Shown: piece by piece, positions 1 to 7,522 of the stretch | How positions within the stretch are numbered: the first letter of the stretch is position 1 | Layout: each line of letters begins with the position of its first letter | Source: SZUA-181 sp964601765 | GTDB taxonomy: Bacteria > Pseudomonadota > Zetaproteobacteria > Mariprofundales > Mariprofundaceae | Reading direction: 5' to 3' | Assembly (NCBI GenBank): GCA_964601765.1 | Contig: CAZROR010000016.1 | Location: 1-27,146, forward strand | DNA length: 27,146 bases | The notes under the pieces: generated by a model | Told to the model about the DNA's origin: nothing | What the model saw: only the letters and a program-made list of their open reading frames with translations | The model's database searches: none | Made by a program: the position numbers and the translations under genes

Positions 1-25
1 TAATTGCTGTAAATTCAGCTTTCAT
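1..25 (-). CDS. Start of a second cassette gene, possibly HicB-type antitoxin (partial)
   Basis: Only eight codons are visible (MKAEFTAI) before the gene leaves the window. They follow a good ribosome binding site (AGGAGA, minus strand of 31-36) with six bases of spacing, and the start lies about 20 bases after the attC core at 48-54. This is the usual layout of the first gene in an integron cassette. Many HicB-family antitoxins begin with very similar residues, so HicB is a guess from the N-terminus alone. The presence of a gene start is better supported than its identity. Confidence 0.4.
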
Positions 26-47
26 TGGTATCTCCTATTCCTGATTC

Positions 48-120
48 GCTTAACGTCTTGGATCACTTGCCGCTGCGGAGCGTCAGCGGAATAGCGGTCA
101 GGTGCAGCGCCATGTTATGC
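48..120 (-). other. Integron attC recombination site
   Basis: Read on the minus strand, the site opens with GCATAAC and ends with GTTAAGC, matching the R'' and R' core boxes (the R' GTT is intact). Inside, the arms CACCTGACCGCT and AGCGGCAAGTG pair with one mismatch and one unpaired A in the 5' arm. That is the side where attC sites carry their extrahelical base. The unpaired centre holds a further CCGCTG/CAGCGG hairpin. The site is 73 bp long and begins five bases after the stop codon of the preceding gene. Orientation from the extrahelical base agrees with the direction of that gene, so this is a cassette boundary. Confidence 0.75.
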
Positions 121-125
121 CGATT

Positions 126-1058
126 TCATACAGAAAGCTTAGAAATGTATGGCTTAAGTGCTTTTTCAAGTCTGACCATTGCATCTATCATATCCGCATG
201 GATTTCCGGCCACTTAGATTCTTCATCACGATATCCTCCTGTAGTAATTTTTTTACTTATTCTGCATGCTCGCCTGCCCTCAAGCCCTTCCCATTCTAAA
301 GGGCCGCCAAATACCTCTTCAATTGAGGATTCGTTTTCTAGTAACTGCTCAAAAATTTTCTTGTTTTCTTCCCCTTTTTCTTTCCCTCGATCAATATATA
401 GCTCTACTTGGGACTCATTCTTTCTTAGTCCATAATTAAAGCTAAGCCCTTGTTTACCCGCGCTTGCCCCAATCCAGTTATGCTGAGATGGTGATATATT
501 TGCGTGTATCTTTGTTCTCGCTTTGGCTGTTTCTAGAAGCCGCTTCCAAAATCTTTCCCGTATTTGATATCGCTCTGCTATTTCCTTTTTTGCTTTACCA
601 ACCTCTTTTCCTTCTTCACTTGGCCCAACAATTACAGTGAGCAATGGCGCTGGCGGCGAATCACCGATTCGAATCGCCTCAAGTTTTAACAAATAGAAAT
701 TCGCAGTTGAGGACTCATTAAGCCAAGAAATGGATGCAATATGTTCAGGTCTTGGTTCAGAGACAACCCAGACAGCGGTTTTTGCTCCCATCGCTACTAA
801 ATAAGTTATTAACTTTCCTAGATGATCATGGTCGCTCTTCTCTAGTTGATTCTCGATAATGACAGGGCTTCCTGCATCGTCTTCTGCAACAATATCAATA
901 TTAAATGTGCCCGCAGATTGTTCGCGCTCCGGATTTGAAAGATTAAGATCGATGGCATCACTTAGCACATCAATGTTGTCTTGAAGCCAAGTTGTCAGAT
1001 CAAGAGCCTCATGCTTCCATACTTCGCGAAGTGGAACTCTTTCGATTTTTCCTATCAA
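126..1058 (-). CDS. DUF4268-type protein with nuclease-like N-terminal domain, integron cassette gene
   Basis: A 310-residue soluble protein. The N-terminal half has the pattern seen in DUF4268 proteins and distant PD-(D/E)XK nucleases: an acidic strand (FNIDIVAEDD), then IIENQLEKSDHDHLGKL and a hydrophobic strand ending WVVSE. The usual ExK lysine is a glutamine here (ENQ). The C-terminal half is the charged DUF4268-like part. I prefer a TTG start at 1058, because GGGGGA lies six bases upstream; a longer form could begin at 1097. The gene is markedly more AT-rich than the rest of the window. It fills almost all of the interval between GTTATGC at 1089-1095 and the attC at 48-120, as expected for a one-gene cassette. 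Nuclease activity or a defence role is inference. Confidence 0.7.
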   Translation of the reverse strand: MIGKIERVPLREVWKHEALDLTTWLQDNIDVLSDAIDLNLSNPEREQSAGTFNIDIVAEDDAGSPVIIENQLEKSDHDHLGKLITYLVAMGAKTAVWVVSEPRPEHIASISWLNESSTANFYLLKLEAIRIGDSPPAPLLTVIVGPSEEGKEVGKAKKEIAERYQIRERFWKRLLETAKARTKIHANISPSQHNWIGASAGKQGLSFNYGLRKNESQVELYIDRGKEKGEENKKIFEQLLENESSIEEVFGGPLEWEGLEGRRACRISKKITTGGYRDEESKWPEIHADMIDAMVRLEKALKPYISKLSV

Positions 1059-1088
1059 TTTTATTCCCCCAGATTTCGGCCAAATAAG

Positions 1089-1139
1089 GCATAACAATCC
1101 AAATATAAGGAATGGCTGTTCCTCATATTGGGCTTATGT
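1089..1139. repeat. Long imperfect inverted repeat with attC-like end
   Basis: Arms 1099-1112 and 1119-1131 pair over 13 bases with one bulged A and a six-base loop. The outer ends GCATAA and TTATGT also pair (one G-T wobble). The left end reads GTTATGC on the minus strand, an attC/attI core box, placed where the upstream boundary of the DUF4268 cassette should be. The opposite end lacks the conserved AAC, and the bulge is on the arm opposite to that expected for attC. It may be a degraded attC or the array boundary. There is no T-run, so it is not a typical terminator. Confidence 0.45.
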
Positions 1140-1369
1140 AGGCGGGAGTTCATTCCTCTGTATCGCGGATCAGGGCAAGAAAAAGGAATCGCATTGTGGA
1201 TGCTCATGGGCGCCCCCCTTTCACAGGGAATCAGAGGCAACACCATAATCCGAACATGCCGGCCGGGCAAATCATGGTTGCGACTATGCTTCCTGCCTTC
1301 ATGGGTACCCGCTTCGGATGCTTTCTGCCTCTTTGGCGATTGTGATAGCTACCGGCTGGAGAGGCCAGC
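1140..1369. other. Intergenic stretch without recognisable gene
   Basis: Short open frames exist on both strands, but none has a credible ribosome binding site or a recognisable protein pattern. No integron integrase or RNA gene is visible here. Confidence 0.5.
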
Positions 1370-1401
1370 TTGATATGACTAGGCACATTAGCTAATATGA
1401 C
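1370..1401 (+). promoter_or_regulatory. Promoter and possible operator of the phd-vapC pair
   Basis: TTGATA (1370-1375) and TAATAT (1393-1398) are separated by exactly 17 bases, a good sigma-70 promoter ending 23 bases before the antitoxin ATG. ATATGAC occurs twice (1373-1379 and 1395-1401), with starts 22 bp apart, about two helical turns. The two copies overlap the -35 and -10 elements, so they are candidate binding sites for the autorepressing antitoxin. Confidence 0.6.
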
Positions 1402-1421
1402 AGTGGCATAGGAGACAAGCC

Positions 1422-1652
1422 ATGCATCAGGTGAATATTCATGAAGCAAAGACCCATCTGTCGAAGCTGATTCAGGAAGTCCTTGCCGGAGAGGAAGTGG
1501 TGATCGCCAAAGGCAACACGCCGGTCGCCAGGCTGACAGCACTGCCCCGGCAAAGGCAGGTACGCCAGCTGGGCACGGCGAAGGGCAAGATGGTCATGGC
1601 TGATGACTTTGATAAACCGCTGGACGACTTTGCGCCATACATGACGCCGTGA
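1422..1652 (+). CDS. Type II antitoxin, Phd/YefM family
   Basis: A 76-residue antitoxin. The N-terminus (MHQVNIHEAKTHLSKLIQEV) is the classic Phd/YefM DNA-binding fold, with the AKTHLS motif followed by a conserved EEVVIAKGNTPVARL strand. The C-terminal tail (DDFDKPLDDF) is the acidic segment that usually threads into the VapC partner and blocks it. GGAGA lies upstream of the ATG at suitable spacing. The stop codon overlaps the toxin's GTG start (GTGA), so the two are translationally coupled. It should neutralise the PIN toxin and repress its own promoter. Confidence 0.9.
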   Translation: MHQVNIHEAKTHLSKLIQEVLAGEEVVIAKGNTPVARLTALPRQRQVRQLGTAKGKMVMADDFDKPLDDFAPYMTP

Positions 1653-2035
1653 GGCTCCTGCTGGATTCCCATGCCTTCATCTGGGCCGCCACGCTGGATG
1701 AGCGTCTGAGCCCGAAGGCAAAGGCATTGCTGCTGGATGAGGGCAATGATCTCTTTCTCAGCGCTGCCAGCATCTGGGAAATGGCCATCAAGACCAGTCT
1801 GGGAAAGCTGGTTGTTACGCAGCCATTGGAGCAAACCATCAACGAACAGATTCAGATCAATGGCTTGCAGGTTCTGAATGTTGAGGTGGCACATGCTTTG
1901 GCCGTCGCATCGCTGCCCTGGCATCACCGGGATCCGTTCGACCGCCTGCTTATCTGCCAGTGCAGGCTGGAGCGGTTGACCCTGCTGAGCCGTGACAGCG
2001 TGATGGATGCCTATGGCGTAGAGCGCGTGTGGTGA
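1649..2035 (+). CDS. PIN-domain ribonuclease toxin, VapC type
   Basis: A 128-residue PIN-domain toxin of the group that pairs with Phd-like antitoxins. The acidic active-site residues are visible: Asp in LLLDSHAFIWA near residue 6, Glu in ASIWEMAIK, Asp in HHRDPFDRLL near 95, and Asp in LLSRD near 114. All catalytic positions are present and the frame is intact, so the toxin is probably functional. It starts with GTG inside the antitoxin stop region. VapC proteins cut tRNA or other RNA when the antitoxin is degraded. The pair lies next to an integron cassette and may stabilise this accessory edge. Confidence 0.9.
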   Translation: MRLLLDSHAFIWAATLDERLSPKAKALLLDEGNDLFLSAASIWEMAIKTSLGKLVVTQPLEQTINEQIQINGLQVLNVEVAHALAVASLPWHHRDPFDRLLICQCRLERLTLLSRDSVMDAYGVERVW

Positions 2036-2358
2036 TCCATCAATTTGCCCGATCCTGCATCAAGGCAAGGGTCATGAAATATTGGATTGCAAGACCAGAT
2101 TTCCGGCATTAGAGCTTTCCAAGCTCGTCAGTACGATGAGAATGACACTAGATTTAAGCCAGCGCCTGCGGGTCATTCGCATGAAAGGCCAGACATCGTG
2201 CTGAAGGCCTTCGAGACAGCCCTATCATTCATAGGTTCTTTGAAACTCCGGTACGAGATGAGGAAAATGATGACATGGCAGGCTCAGAATAGATGCAGAA
2301 CGCACCAAAAAGAGAGCAGATCTTGCCATCACGTACAAGCTGCTGACCCTTCCGTTCC
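2036..2358. other. Intergenic stretch between vapC and the B12 cluster
   Basis: Convergent gap of about 320 bases between the vapC stop and the end of the CbiX-like gene. I see no convincing gene, no tRNA-like fold and no strong hairpin plus T-run. Open frames here lack family signatures. Confidence 0.5.
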
Positions 2359-2976
2359 CTACGCCTCGCCCCTGAGCAGCGAAGCAACAAGTTCGGTGAA
2401 GTCGTCGCCCTGCGACAGCGGCGGCAGGACTTCGACATCCTCTCCTCGCGCCTGCTCCGCCATGTCATCCAGGCTGCGCCCCTCGAAGAGCAGCATCGGC
2501 TGCGCCCGAACCGGAGAGACGCCATCCTCACGCCACAGGCGCAGCACCGAGGCCACTGACGGCTCGGTGTGCAGCGCGCCGTGGGCGGCCAGCGTGCAGC
2601 GCCTGTTGCACGCGTGCAGGGCGGCGTAAAGCGCCTCGAAGCCAGAGAAGCGGTACAGGCCGAACAGCGCATTGACCCGTCGGCTCTCCGCCATTACCCG
2701 ATCATAGGCAAGTTCAGCGATGCGATCCGCATGCGTGGCCAGCGAGGGCAACAGACGCGCCCCGGATTTTTCGGCCAGTTGAGGTGCATCCGTCGTGCCG
2801 TGCTTGCCTTCCCCCAGAAACAGCGGCAGCACATGCGCGCCTTTCGGAAGCCTTTCATCGGAGAGAAAGGCGCAGCCAACCTCCTCGCCCAGCCGCCCGG
2901 ATACCTGAGCCGCAAGCGCCCTGACCTGCGCGGCATGTCGCGCATCGGCCGATCCGTGTGCCAGCAAGACATGCAT
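2359..2976 (-). CDS. CbiX-like sirohydrochlorin cobaltochelatase family protein
   Basis: A 205-residue protein starting MHVLLAHGSADARH, the CbiX/SirB signature whose histidine (residue 7) binds the metal. A second half contains LAAHGALHTEP, suggesting two related chelatase-like lobes. CbiX proteins insert cobalt into sirohydrochlorin or carry out related ferrochelatase steps. A longer open frame reaches 3123, but the start at 2976 has GGAGGAG eight bases upstream, matches the family N-terminus and avoids overlap with the upstream gene. It is the last gene of the B12 cluster. No other corrin-ring genes are present, so a salvage or cobalt-handling role is also possible. Confidence 0.75.
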   Translation of the reverse strand: MHVLLAHGSADARHAAQVRALAAQVSGRLGEEVGCAFLSDERLPKGAHVLPLFLGEGKHGTTDAPQLAEKSGARLLPSLATHADRIAELAYDRVMAESRRVNALFGLYRFSGFEALYAALHACNRRCTLAAHGALHTEPSVASVLRLWREDGVSPVRAQPMLLFEGRSLDDMAEQARGEDVEVLPPLSQGDDFTELVASLLRGEA

Positions 2977-3022
2977 CAGCCGGCTCCTCCCCGATGGCAA
3001 AGACAACGGGCAGTACCGGGCA

Positions 3023-4390
3023 TCATGGCCTCCTTTCCAGGCCAAGCGCATCCCAGAGGAAACTGAAATCAAACGGGATGCTCTGCCCTGCTTCCATATT
3101 TTCCATATCCTTGAGCAGGGCAATCACCTTTTCCTTTCCCTCCGCGGTTCGCACCGCCTGGCGGGCGGTTAGCCCATCCAGCGCCGGCAGGGGCTCATCG
3201 GGCCATGACGCATAATGTTTTCGCTTCAGATCATGCTCAATCCGCTGTCGTATCTCCTCGGGAATATCCGCCTCCGCGACCGGTGATGTATCCCCATGCC
3301 GTAACATGGAAAGCGGATCGCTTATTTCACGGGTCAGATGCCGGACGGCATCGCCGGCAACCTGCTCGAACCATTGTTTTTGCCTGTCGGCTGAGCTTAC
3401 GCTGCGGCTGAACAGTTCAATGCGATTGCCTTCAGTGACGTTGATTGCCACCAGTATGCGGTTGTACCCGGCCTCCACGGCCTGCAGACGATGCCATCCG
3501 TCCCTTCTGTCACCCTCGACATCCGGCTCCTTCGCCAGCCTCTCCTGCAGCCGCTCCCAGTCCAGCACCCTGTAATGCTCGGTAATGAACATCATTCTGT
3601 CACCCGTAGCTGCGTCCTGCACTTGTGGCAGGGGGTGTTCCTCCGTCAGGGATTGCAACCACGCATGCACAATCCAGTGGCCGATCTCCCGCTTTCTGTC
3701 CGCTTTCCGCGACGGAAGGTGTTGGCCGGGCAACGTTTCCTCAAGCCAGGCCGCATACCGCCGCGGCATGGGATAGACAGCTCCGGACAGCTCCAGGTGA
3801 TCGCCGATGCATATCAGGCGTGCGCCCAGCGTATCCCACTGCCTGAGCTCCTGCGAAGCGCTCCGCTCCGTGACAAATATCGGCTTCGCCTTGCGCCTGG
3901 CCAGCATATCCCTGAGCACCAGGCCGACACCCGGCCTGGCTTCCTGTACCTCATAGAGCCGCAATGGCTGTTCACTCAGGTGTCTCAGGTATTCCCGCTG
4001 CTCCACGCTCAGCTTCGGCCCACCCTCGCCAAGCACCAGCTCCATGACCGGCGCCTTGCGCCGCCCCAGCCGAAGGCGCCCGTCGGCAAGCAGGAACTCG
4101 AAGATGTTTTGGGTGGCAAACTCGTTAAACTCGGGATCAGCTTGCAGAAGTGACTGGAAGCGCGCGAACTCATCATCACTCAGGTCACCCGCGTACTCAT
4201 CATTAAACCAGCGTGAGATTTCCTCTTCGTAATGCATGTGCAGCCAGTCCAGCGCCAAGCCGGCAGCGCCCTTCCGCGCATTCGCCCGCCTGGCTTCAAC
4301 CCTGTCTCTGAACATGCAACAACGCTTGTATTTCCTGCCCGAGCCACACGGGCACGGGTCATTACGTCCAATCTTCTTCATTCCTGCCAT
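3023..4390 (-). CDS. SEC-C motif protein of unknown function
   Basis: A 455-residue protein opening with a SEC-C zinc motif (GRNDPCPCGSGRKYKRCC) near residues 9-26, like the metal-binding tail of SecA. The rest is soluble, with no membrane segment or signal peptide. I do not recognise the long central domain. The C-terminal part (GLTARQAVRTAEGKEKVIALL) looks like a short helical domain often seen in SEC-C proteins. I chose the ATG at 4390 because GGGGAG precedes it; an ATG nine bases later is possible. It lies between cobO (84-base gap) and the CbiX-like gene (46-base gap) on the same strand, so it is probably cotranscribed with B12 genes. Any link to cobalt or B12 is inference from position only. 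Confidence 0.7.
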   Translation of the reverse strand: MAGMKKIGRNDPCPCGSGRKYKRCCMFRDRVEARRANARKGAAGLALDWLHMHYEEEISRWFNDEYAGDLSDDEFARFQSLLQADPEFNEFATQNIFEFLLADGRLRLGRRKAPVMELVLGEGGPKLSVEQREYLRHLSEQPLRLYEVQEARPGVGLVLRDMLARRKAKPIFVTERSASQELRQWDTLGARLICIGDHLELSGAVYPMPRRYAAWLEETLPGQHLPSRKADRKREIGHWIVHAWLQSLTEEHPLPQVQDAATGDRMMFITEHYRVLDWERLQERLAKEPDVEGDRRDGWHRLQAVEAGYNRILVAINVTEGNRIELFSRSVSSADRQKQWFEQVAGDAVRHLTREISDPLSMLRHGDTSPVAEADIPEEIRQRIEHDLKRKHYASWPDEPLPALDGLTARQAVRTAEGKEKVIALLKDMENMEAGQSIPFDFSFLWDALGLERRP

Positions 4391-4474
4391 TCCACTCCCC
4401 GTCAGCAACCGGCGCGTCGCCGGCCATCCCGCCGTAGTATGTATCGGACGAGCCATGCGCCGAAAGCACGCACA

Positions 4475-5011
4475 TCAGAATTCAATGCCCTGCTCGGCCT
4501 TGATGCCCTGATCGAAGGCATGCCTGATTTTCCGCATCTCGGTGACGGTGTCGGCCACGGCGATGAGCTCGGGCGGGGCATTGCGCCCGGTCAGAATCAC
4601 ATGCATCCAGCCGGGCCGCTCAGCCTCGAGAAATGCCGCGATTTCGGCCCCCGTGATCCAGCCGTAGCCTGCGCAGTAGTTGATCTCATCAAACACCACC
4701 ATGTCGTATGCATGTGAGCGCACCTTGGCCTGGCACAGTGCCCAGATTTCGCGGCTGGTTGCAATATCCTGCTCCGGATTCTGCGTGTCCCATGTGAAGC
4801 CATCCCCCAGCGCGTGCCACTCAATATTGTCGAATCGCCCGGCCGCCTGCTGCTCGCCGGTTTTCCATTTGCCCTTGATGAACTGGATCACGCAAACCCG
4901 CATGCCCCAGCCGGCGGCGCGGAACACCATGCCGAAGGCCGAGGACGACTTGCCCTTGCCTTCGCCGGTGTGAACGATCACCAGGCCCCGCCGCCGCTCG
5001 CGCGCCTTCAT
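4475..5011 (-). CDS. cobO: Cob(I)alamin adenosyltransferase, CobO/BtuR type
   Basis: A 178-residue enzyme that transfers adenosyl from ATP to cob(I)alamin, giving coenzyme B12. The P-loop GEGKGKSS is at residues 17-24, preceded by the family start GLVIVHTG. Further family blocks are VIQFIKGKWKTGEQ, DMVVFDEINYC, VILTGRNAPPELI, DTVTEMRKIRHAFDQG and the C-terminal QGIEF. The length is slightly short of the usual 190-200 because the N-terminal extension is minimal. AAGGGAC precedes the ATG. Only five bases separate it from the btuD stop, so imported cobalamin would be adenosylated by a cotranscribed enzyme. It is also called btuR or cobA in enterics. Confidence 0.95.
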   Translation of the reverse strand: MKARERRRGLVIVHTGEGKGKSSSAFGMVFRAAGWGMRVCVIQFIKGKWKTGEQQAAGRFDNIEWHALGDGFTWDTQNPEQDIATSREIWALCQAKVRSHAYDMVVFDEINYCAGYGWITGAEIAAFLEAERPGWMHVILTGRNAPPELIAVADTVTEMRKIRHAFDQGIKAEQGIEF

Positions 5012-5016
5012 GTCCC

Positions 5017-5790
5017 TTACTCTCTCAGCTGGTCGCCCGCTTCGCCACCCTGATAGTCCGGCACCAGCAGCCGCGCATCCGGCTGCAACAGCTTCGTGTG
5101 GAAAAGCTCCTGCAATACACCGGGCGTGAGCAGCGATGCGGCCGGGCCGGCGCGCACGCGACCGTCGCCGAATATCAGAATCACATCATCGGCGATGGCT
5201 GCTGCCTGTTGCACGTCGTGTAGCACGGCGAGTATGGCCTTCCCCTCCCCGGCCCTGGCACGCATGGTTTTCAGCCACACCGCCTGATGGCGGATATCCA
5301 GATGTGTGCATGGCTCATCAAGCAGCCAGACAGGGCAGTCGCGCACGAGCATCGCGGCCAGTTCAACGCGCTGGCGTTCGCCGCTGGACAGCGCCCCAAG
5401 CGGCCGATGGCGCAGGTGCAACAGCTCCATGCTGCGGCAGGCGGCTGCGCATTGCGCCTCCATTGCCGGTGCACTCATCGTGGAGTCCATGGCCAGGCTC
5501 AGCCGTTGCCCCACGGTCAGGCCGAACTCCGCCGGAGGCATGACCCCCTGCCAGGCGACAAGTGCCGCCAGTTCCCTGCGGGTGTGTGCCTCCAGGGGCT
5601 TATCTCCAAGACGTATTTCGCCGACATCGACTTCCAGCATACCGGCCAGCGCCAGCAGCAGGCTGGACTTTCCGGCCCCGTTCGGGCCGAGCACCACGGC
5701 AATCCGCCCGCTCTCAAGGCTGAAATTCAACGCATCGATCAGGCGGCACCCCCCGCGTGACAGCGACAGGCCCGATACTGACAGCATCAT
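5017..5790 (-). CDS. btuD: Vitamin B12 ABC importer, ATP-binding subunit
   Basis: A 257-residue ABC ATPase: Walker A GPNGAGKSS at 35-43, signature LSSGERQRVELA, Walker B VWLLDEPCTHLD, and the switch histidine in VLHDVQQAA. The family is the FecCD-coupled iron/B12 importers. The start at 5790 (ATGATG) overlaps the btuC stop as ATGA; the frame stays open upstream to 6177, but that stretch is the btuC gene read in another frame. It sits between the permease and cobO in one tightly packed minus-strand run, so it should power cobalamin import with BtuC and BtuF. Confidence 0.93.
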   Translation of the reverse strand: MMLSVSGLSLSRGGCRLIDALNFSLESGRIAVVLGPNGAGKSSLLLALAGMLEVDVGEIRLGDKPLEAHTRRELAALVAWQGVMPPAEFGLTVGQRLSLAMDSTMSAPAMEAQCAAACRSMELLHLRHRPLGALSSGERQRVELAAMLVRDCPVWLLDEPCTHLDIRHQAVWLKTMRARAGEGKAILAVLHDVQQAAAIADDVILIFGDGRVRAGPAASLLTPGVLQELFHTKLLQPDARLLVPDYQGGEAGDQLRE

Positions 5791-6731
5791 ACGCGCCGCC
5801 ACAGCAGCCACAGAAAGACGGGCACGCCGATGAAGGCCGTGATGACGCCGACGGGCAGCTCGGCCGGCGCAATGATGCTGCGCGCGCCGGTATCGGCCAG
5901 CATCAGCAGCATGCCACCACCGATGGCCGAGGCCGGCAGCATGGCCCGGTGCATGCTGCCGAAGATAAGGCGCATGGCGTGCGGTACCACGAGGCCGACA
6001 AAGCCGATGGTGCCGGCCGCGGTCACCGCCACCGCCGTGGCCGCCGAGGCTACCAGCAGCAGCTGCCAGCGCAGGCGCCTCACATCGGTGCCAAGCGCCG
6101 TGGCGTGTTGCTCGCCAAGCAGCAGGCGATCCAGCGGGCCGGCCAGCAACAGGCCGCAGGCCAGTGCCAGCGCCCACAGCGTGAGCAACAGCGGCACCGG
6201 AATCACCGTTGCGGACAAGTCACCGAGCATCCAGTTCAGCGCTGCGCCCAGTTGCCCCTGCGGCAAAAGCGCCAGCAGCAGTGCAATCACGGCCGACCAG
6301 AAGGCAGCCAGCACGACACCGGCCAGCAGCAGCCTGCCCGGCCCGAGGTGCGCAAATGCCATGACGACCCCGATGCCCACGCCGGCGCCCGCAAACGCCC
6401 CCAGGGACATGCCGACCGCCGAGGCCGGAAGCAGGGCGAGCACGCCGACCGCACCAACCGAGGCACTGCCGGCCACGCCGAGCACATAGGGCTCGGCCAG
6501 CGGGTTTCCGAGCATCACCTGGAACCAGGCACCGGCCAGCGCCAGCAGGCCGCCGACAGCAAAGGCCGTGAGCAGCCGCGGCAGCCGCAACTCCCAGAGA
6601 ATCGTTTGCTCCATCGCACCGGTAGCTGCAAACGGGTTCAGCCAGCGCTCCCCCGCGGCAAGCGAGAGCAGTACGGTCGCGACAAACGCCAGCAACAACA
6701 GCGCGGCGCCATAGACAGGCCTGCGTGTCAC
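5787..6731 (-). CDS. btuC: Vitamin B12 ABC importer, permease subunit (FecCD family)
   Basis: A 314-residue, strongly hydrophobic inner-membrane protein with the FecCD/BtuC signature LRLPRLLTAFAVGGLLALAGAWFQ near residues 48-71, then NPLAEPYVLGVAGSA. The C-terminal block GTIGFVGLVVPHAMRLIFG is the coupling region, followed by ADTGARSI and a last helix ending FLWLLWRRV. The start is GTG and overlaps the btuF stop as GTGA. The sequence alone could equally fit an iron-siderophore permease; the B12 assignment comes from the riboswitch, btuB and cobO in the same cluster. Confidence 0.92.
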   Translation of the reverse strand: MTRRPVYGAALLLLAFVATVLLSLAAGERWLNPFAATGAMEQTILWELRLPRLLTAFAVGGLLALAGAWFQVMLGNPLAEPYVLGVAGSASVGAVGVLALLPASAVGMSLGAFAGAGVGIGVVMAFAHLGPGRLLLAGVVLAAFWSAVIALLLALLPQGQLGAALNWMLGDLSATVIPVPLLLTLWALALACGLLLAGPLDRLLLGEQHATALGTDVRRLRWQLLLVASAATAVAVTAAGTIGFVGLVVPHAMRLIFGSMHRAMLPASAIGGGMLLMLADTGARSIIAPAELPVGVITAFIGVPVFLWLLWRRV

Positions 6732-7522
6732 CGGAGCGTCTCCTCAAGCGCGGCCTGCAGCCGCTCCATGCCCGCCACCAGCCGTGGCCCGGGGCGGTGC
6801 ATCAGGTCCGCATCGGCAACGACAAAGCGTATCGGGCGATCCCCGAACCAGCCTTTCCAGAAGTGCTTCCGGGCAGCGATATCACTCGTGTCGGGAAGTA
6901 CGATGATGTCGGGCCTGGCAAGCAGCACCGCCTCGACATTCACTCTGGGGCCTTCCTGCCGGATGTCTGCAAATACGTTTTTCAGTCCCAGCACCCGCAG
7001 TGCGCTGTGAATGAGGCTTGTGCCACCCGCGGCAATCAGCGGGTCGTGCCATATTTCATAGAATATACGCAGGCCACGACCCACGTGCCGTACCGAAAGC
7101 GCGTGCAGTCGGCGGCGAAGACCGGCCACGGCGGCTACGGCCTCCTGCTCATGGCCGGTGAGCTTTCCCATGCGCAGCATGTCCTGGAAAACGGCATCCA
7201 CGGTACGCGGATTACTGGCCATCACCCGAACGCCGGCTGCCTTCAGGCGGGCGATGCCCGGCATGCCTGCGTGCAGCACCACCGCCAGCGTTGGCCTGAG
7301 CCGAAGCGCCGCCTCCACATAGATTCGCTGATGACTGGCAACCCTCGGCAGGAGTTTGGCGCCATCCGGATAGTCACAGTGTTCACTGGTGCCGACAATC
7401 TCCTGGCCTGCTCCGATGGTAAACATTATTTCACAGATATGGGGAGTCAGGGCAAGGATGCGCTCTGCCGCCTGTGCTGCCGGGGAAAGCAGCAGCAGGA
7501 CGCATAGCAGGGCTTGCTTCAC
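6728..7522 (-). CDS. btuF: Periplasmic cobalamin-binding protein
   Basis: A 264-residue substrate-binding protein with a Sec signal peptide (MKQALLCVLLLLSPAAQA). The mature part begins ERILALTPHICEIMFTIGAGQEIVGTSEHCDYP, typical of BtuF/FhuD-like cluster A-II binding proteins. A later block, YEIWHDPLIAAGGTSLIHSALRVLGLKNVFAD, matches the family's conserved substrate-site region. The start is GTG, overlapping the tonB stop as GTGA, and the gene overlaps btuC by four bases at the other end. It should deliver cobalamin from the outer-membrane receptor to BtuCD. Confidence 0.92.
   Translation of the reverse strand: MKQALLCVLLLLSPAAQAAERILALTPHICEIMFTIGAGQEIVGTSEHCDYPDGAKLLPRVASHQRIYVEAALRLRPTLAVVLHAGMPGIARLKAAGVRVMASNPRTVDAVFQDMLRMGKLTGHEQEAVAAVAGLRRRLHALSVRHVGRGLRIFYEIWHDPLIAAGGTSLIHSALRVLGLKNVFADIRQEGPRVNVEAVLLARPDIIVLPDTSDIAARKHFWKGWFGDRPIRFVVADADLMHRPGPRLVAGMERLQAALEETLR

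Noticed and set aside
1128..1373. Plus-strand open frame of 81 codons upstream of the Phd antitoxin
   Set aside because: No ribosome binding site or recognisable pattern; an overlapping antisense frame is equally plausible.
5757..7010. Plus-strand open frame of 417 codons across the btuC/btuF region
   Set aside because: Rich in Gln, Arg and His without any domain pattern; it is the antisense shadow of well-identified btuC and btuF codons.
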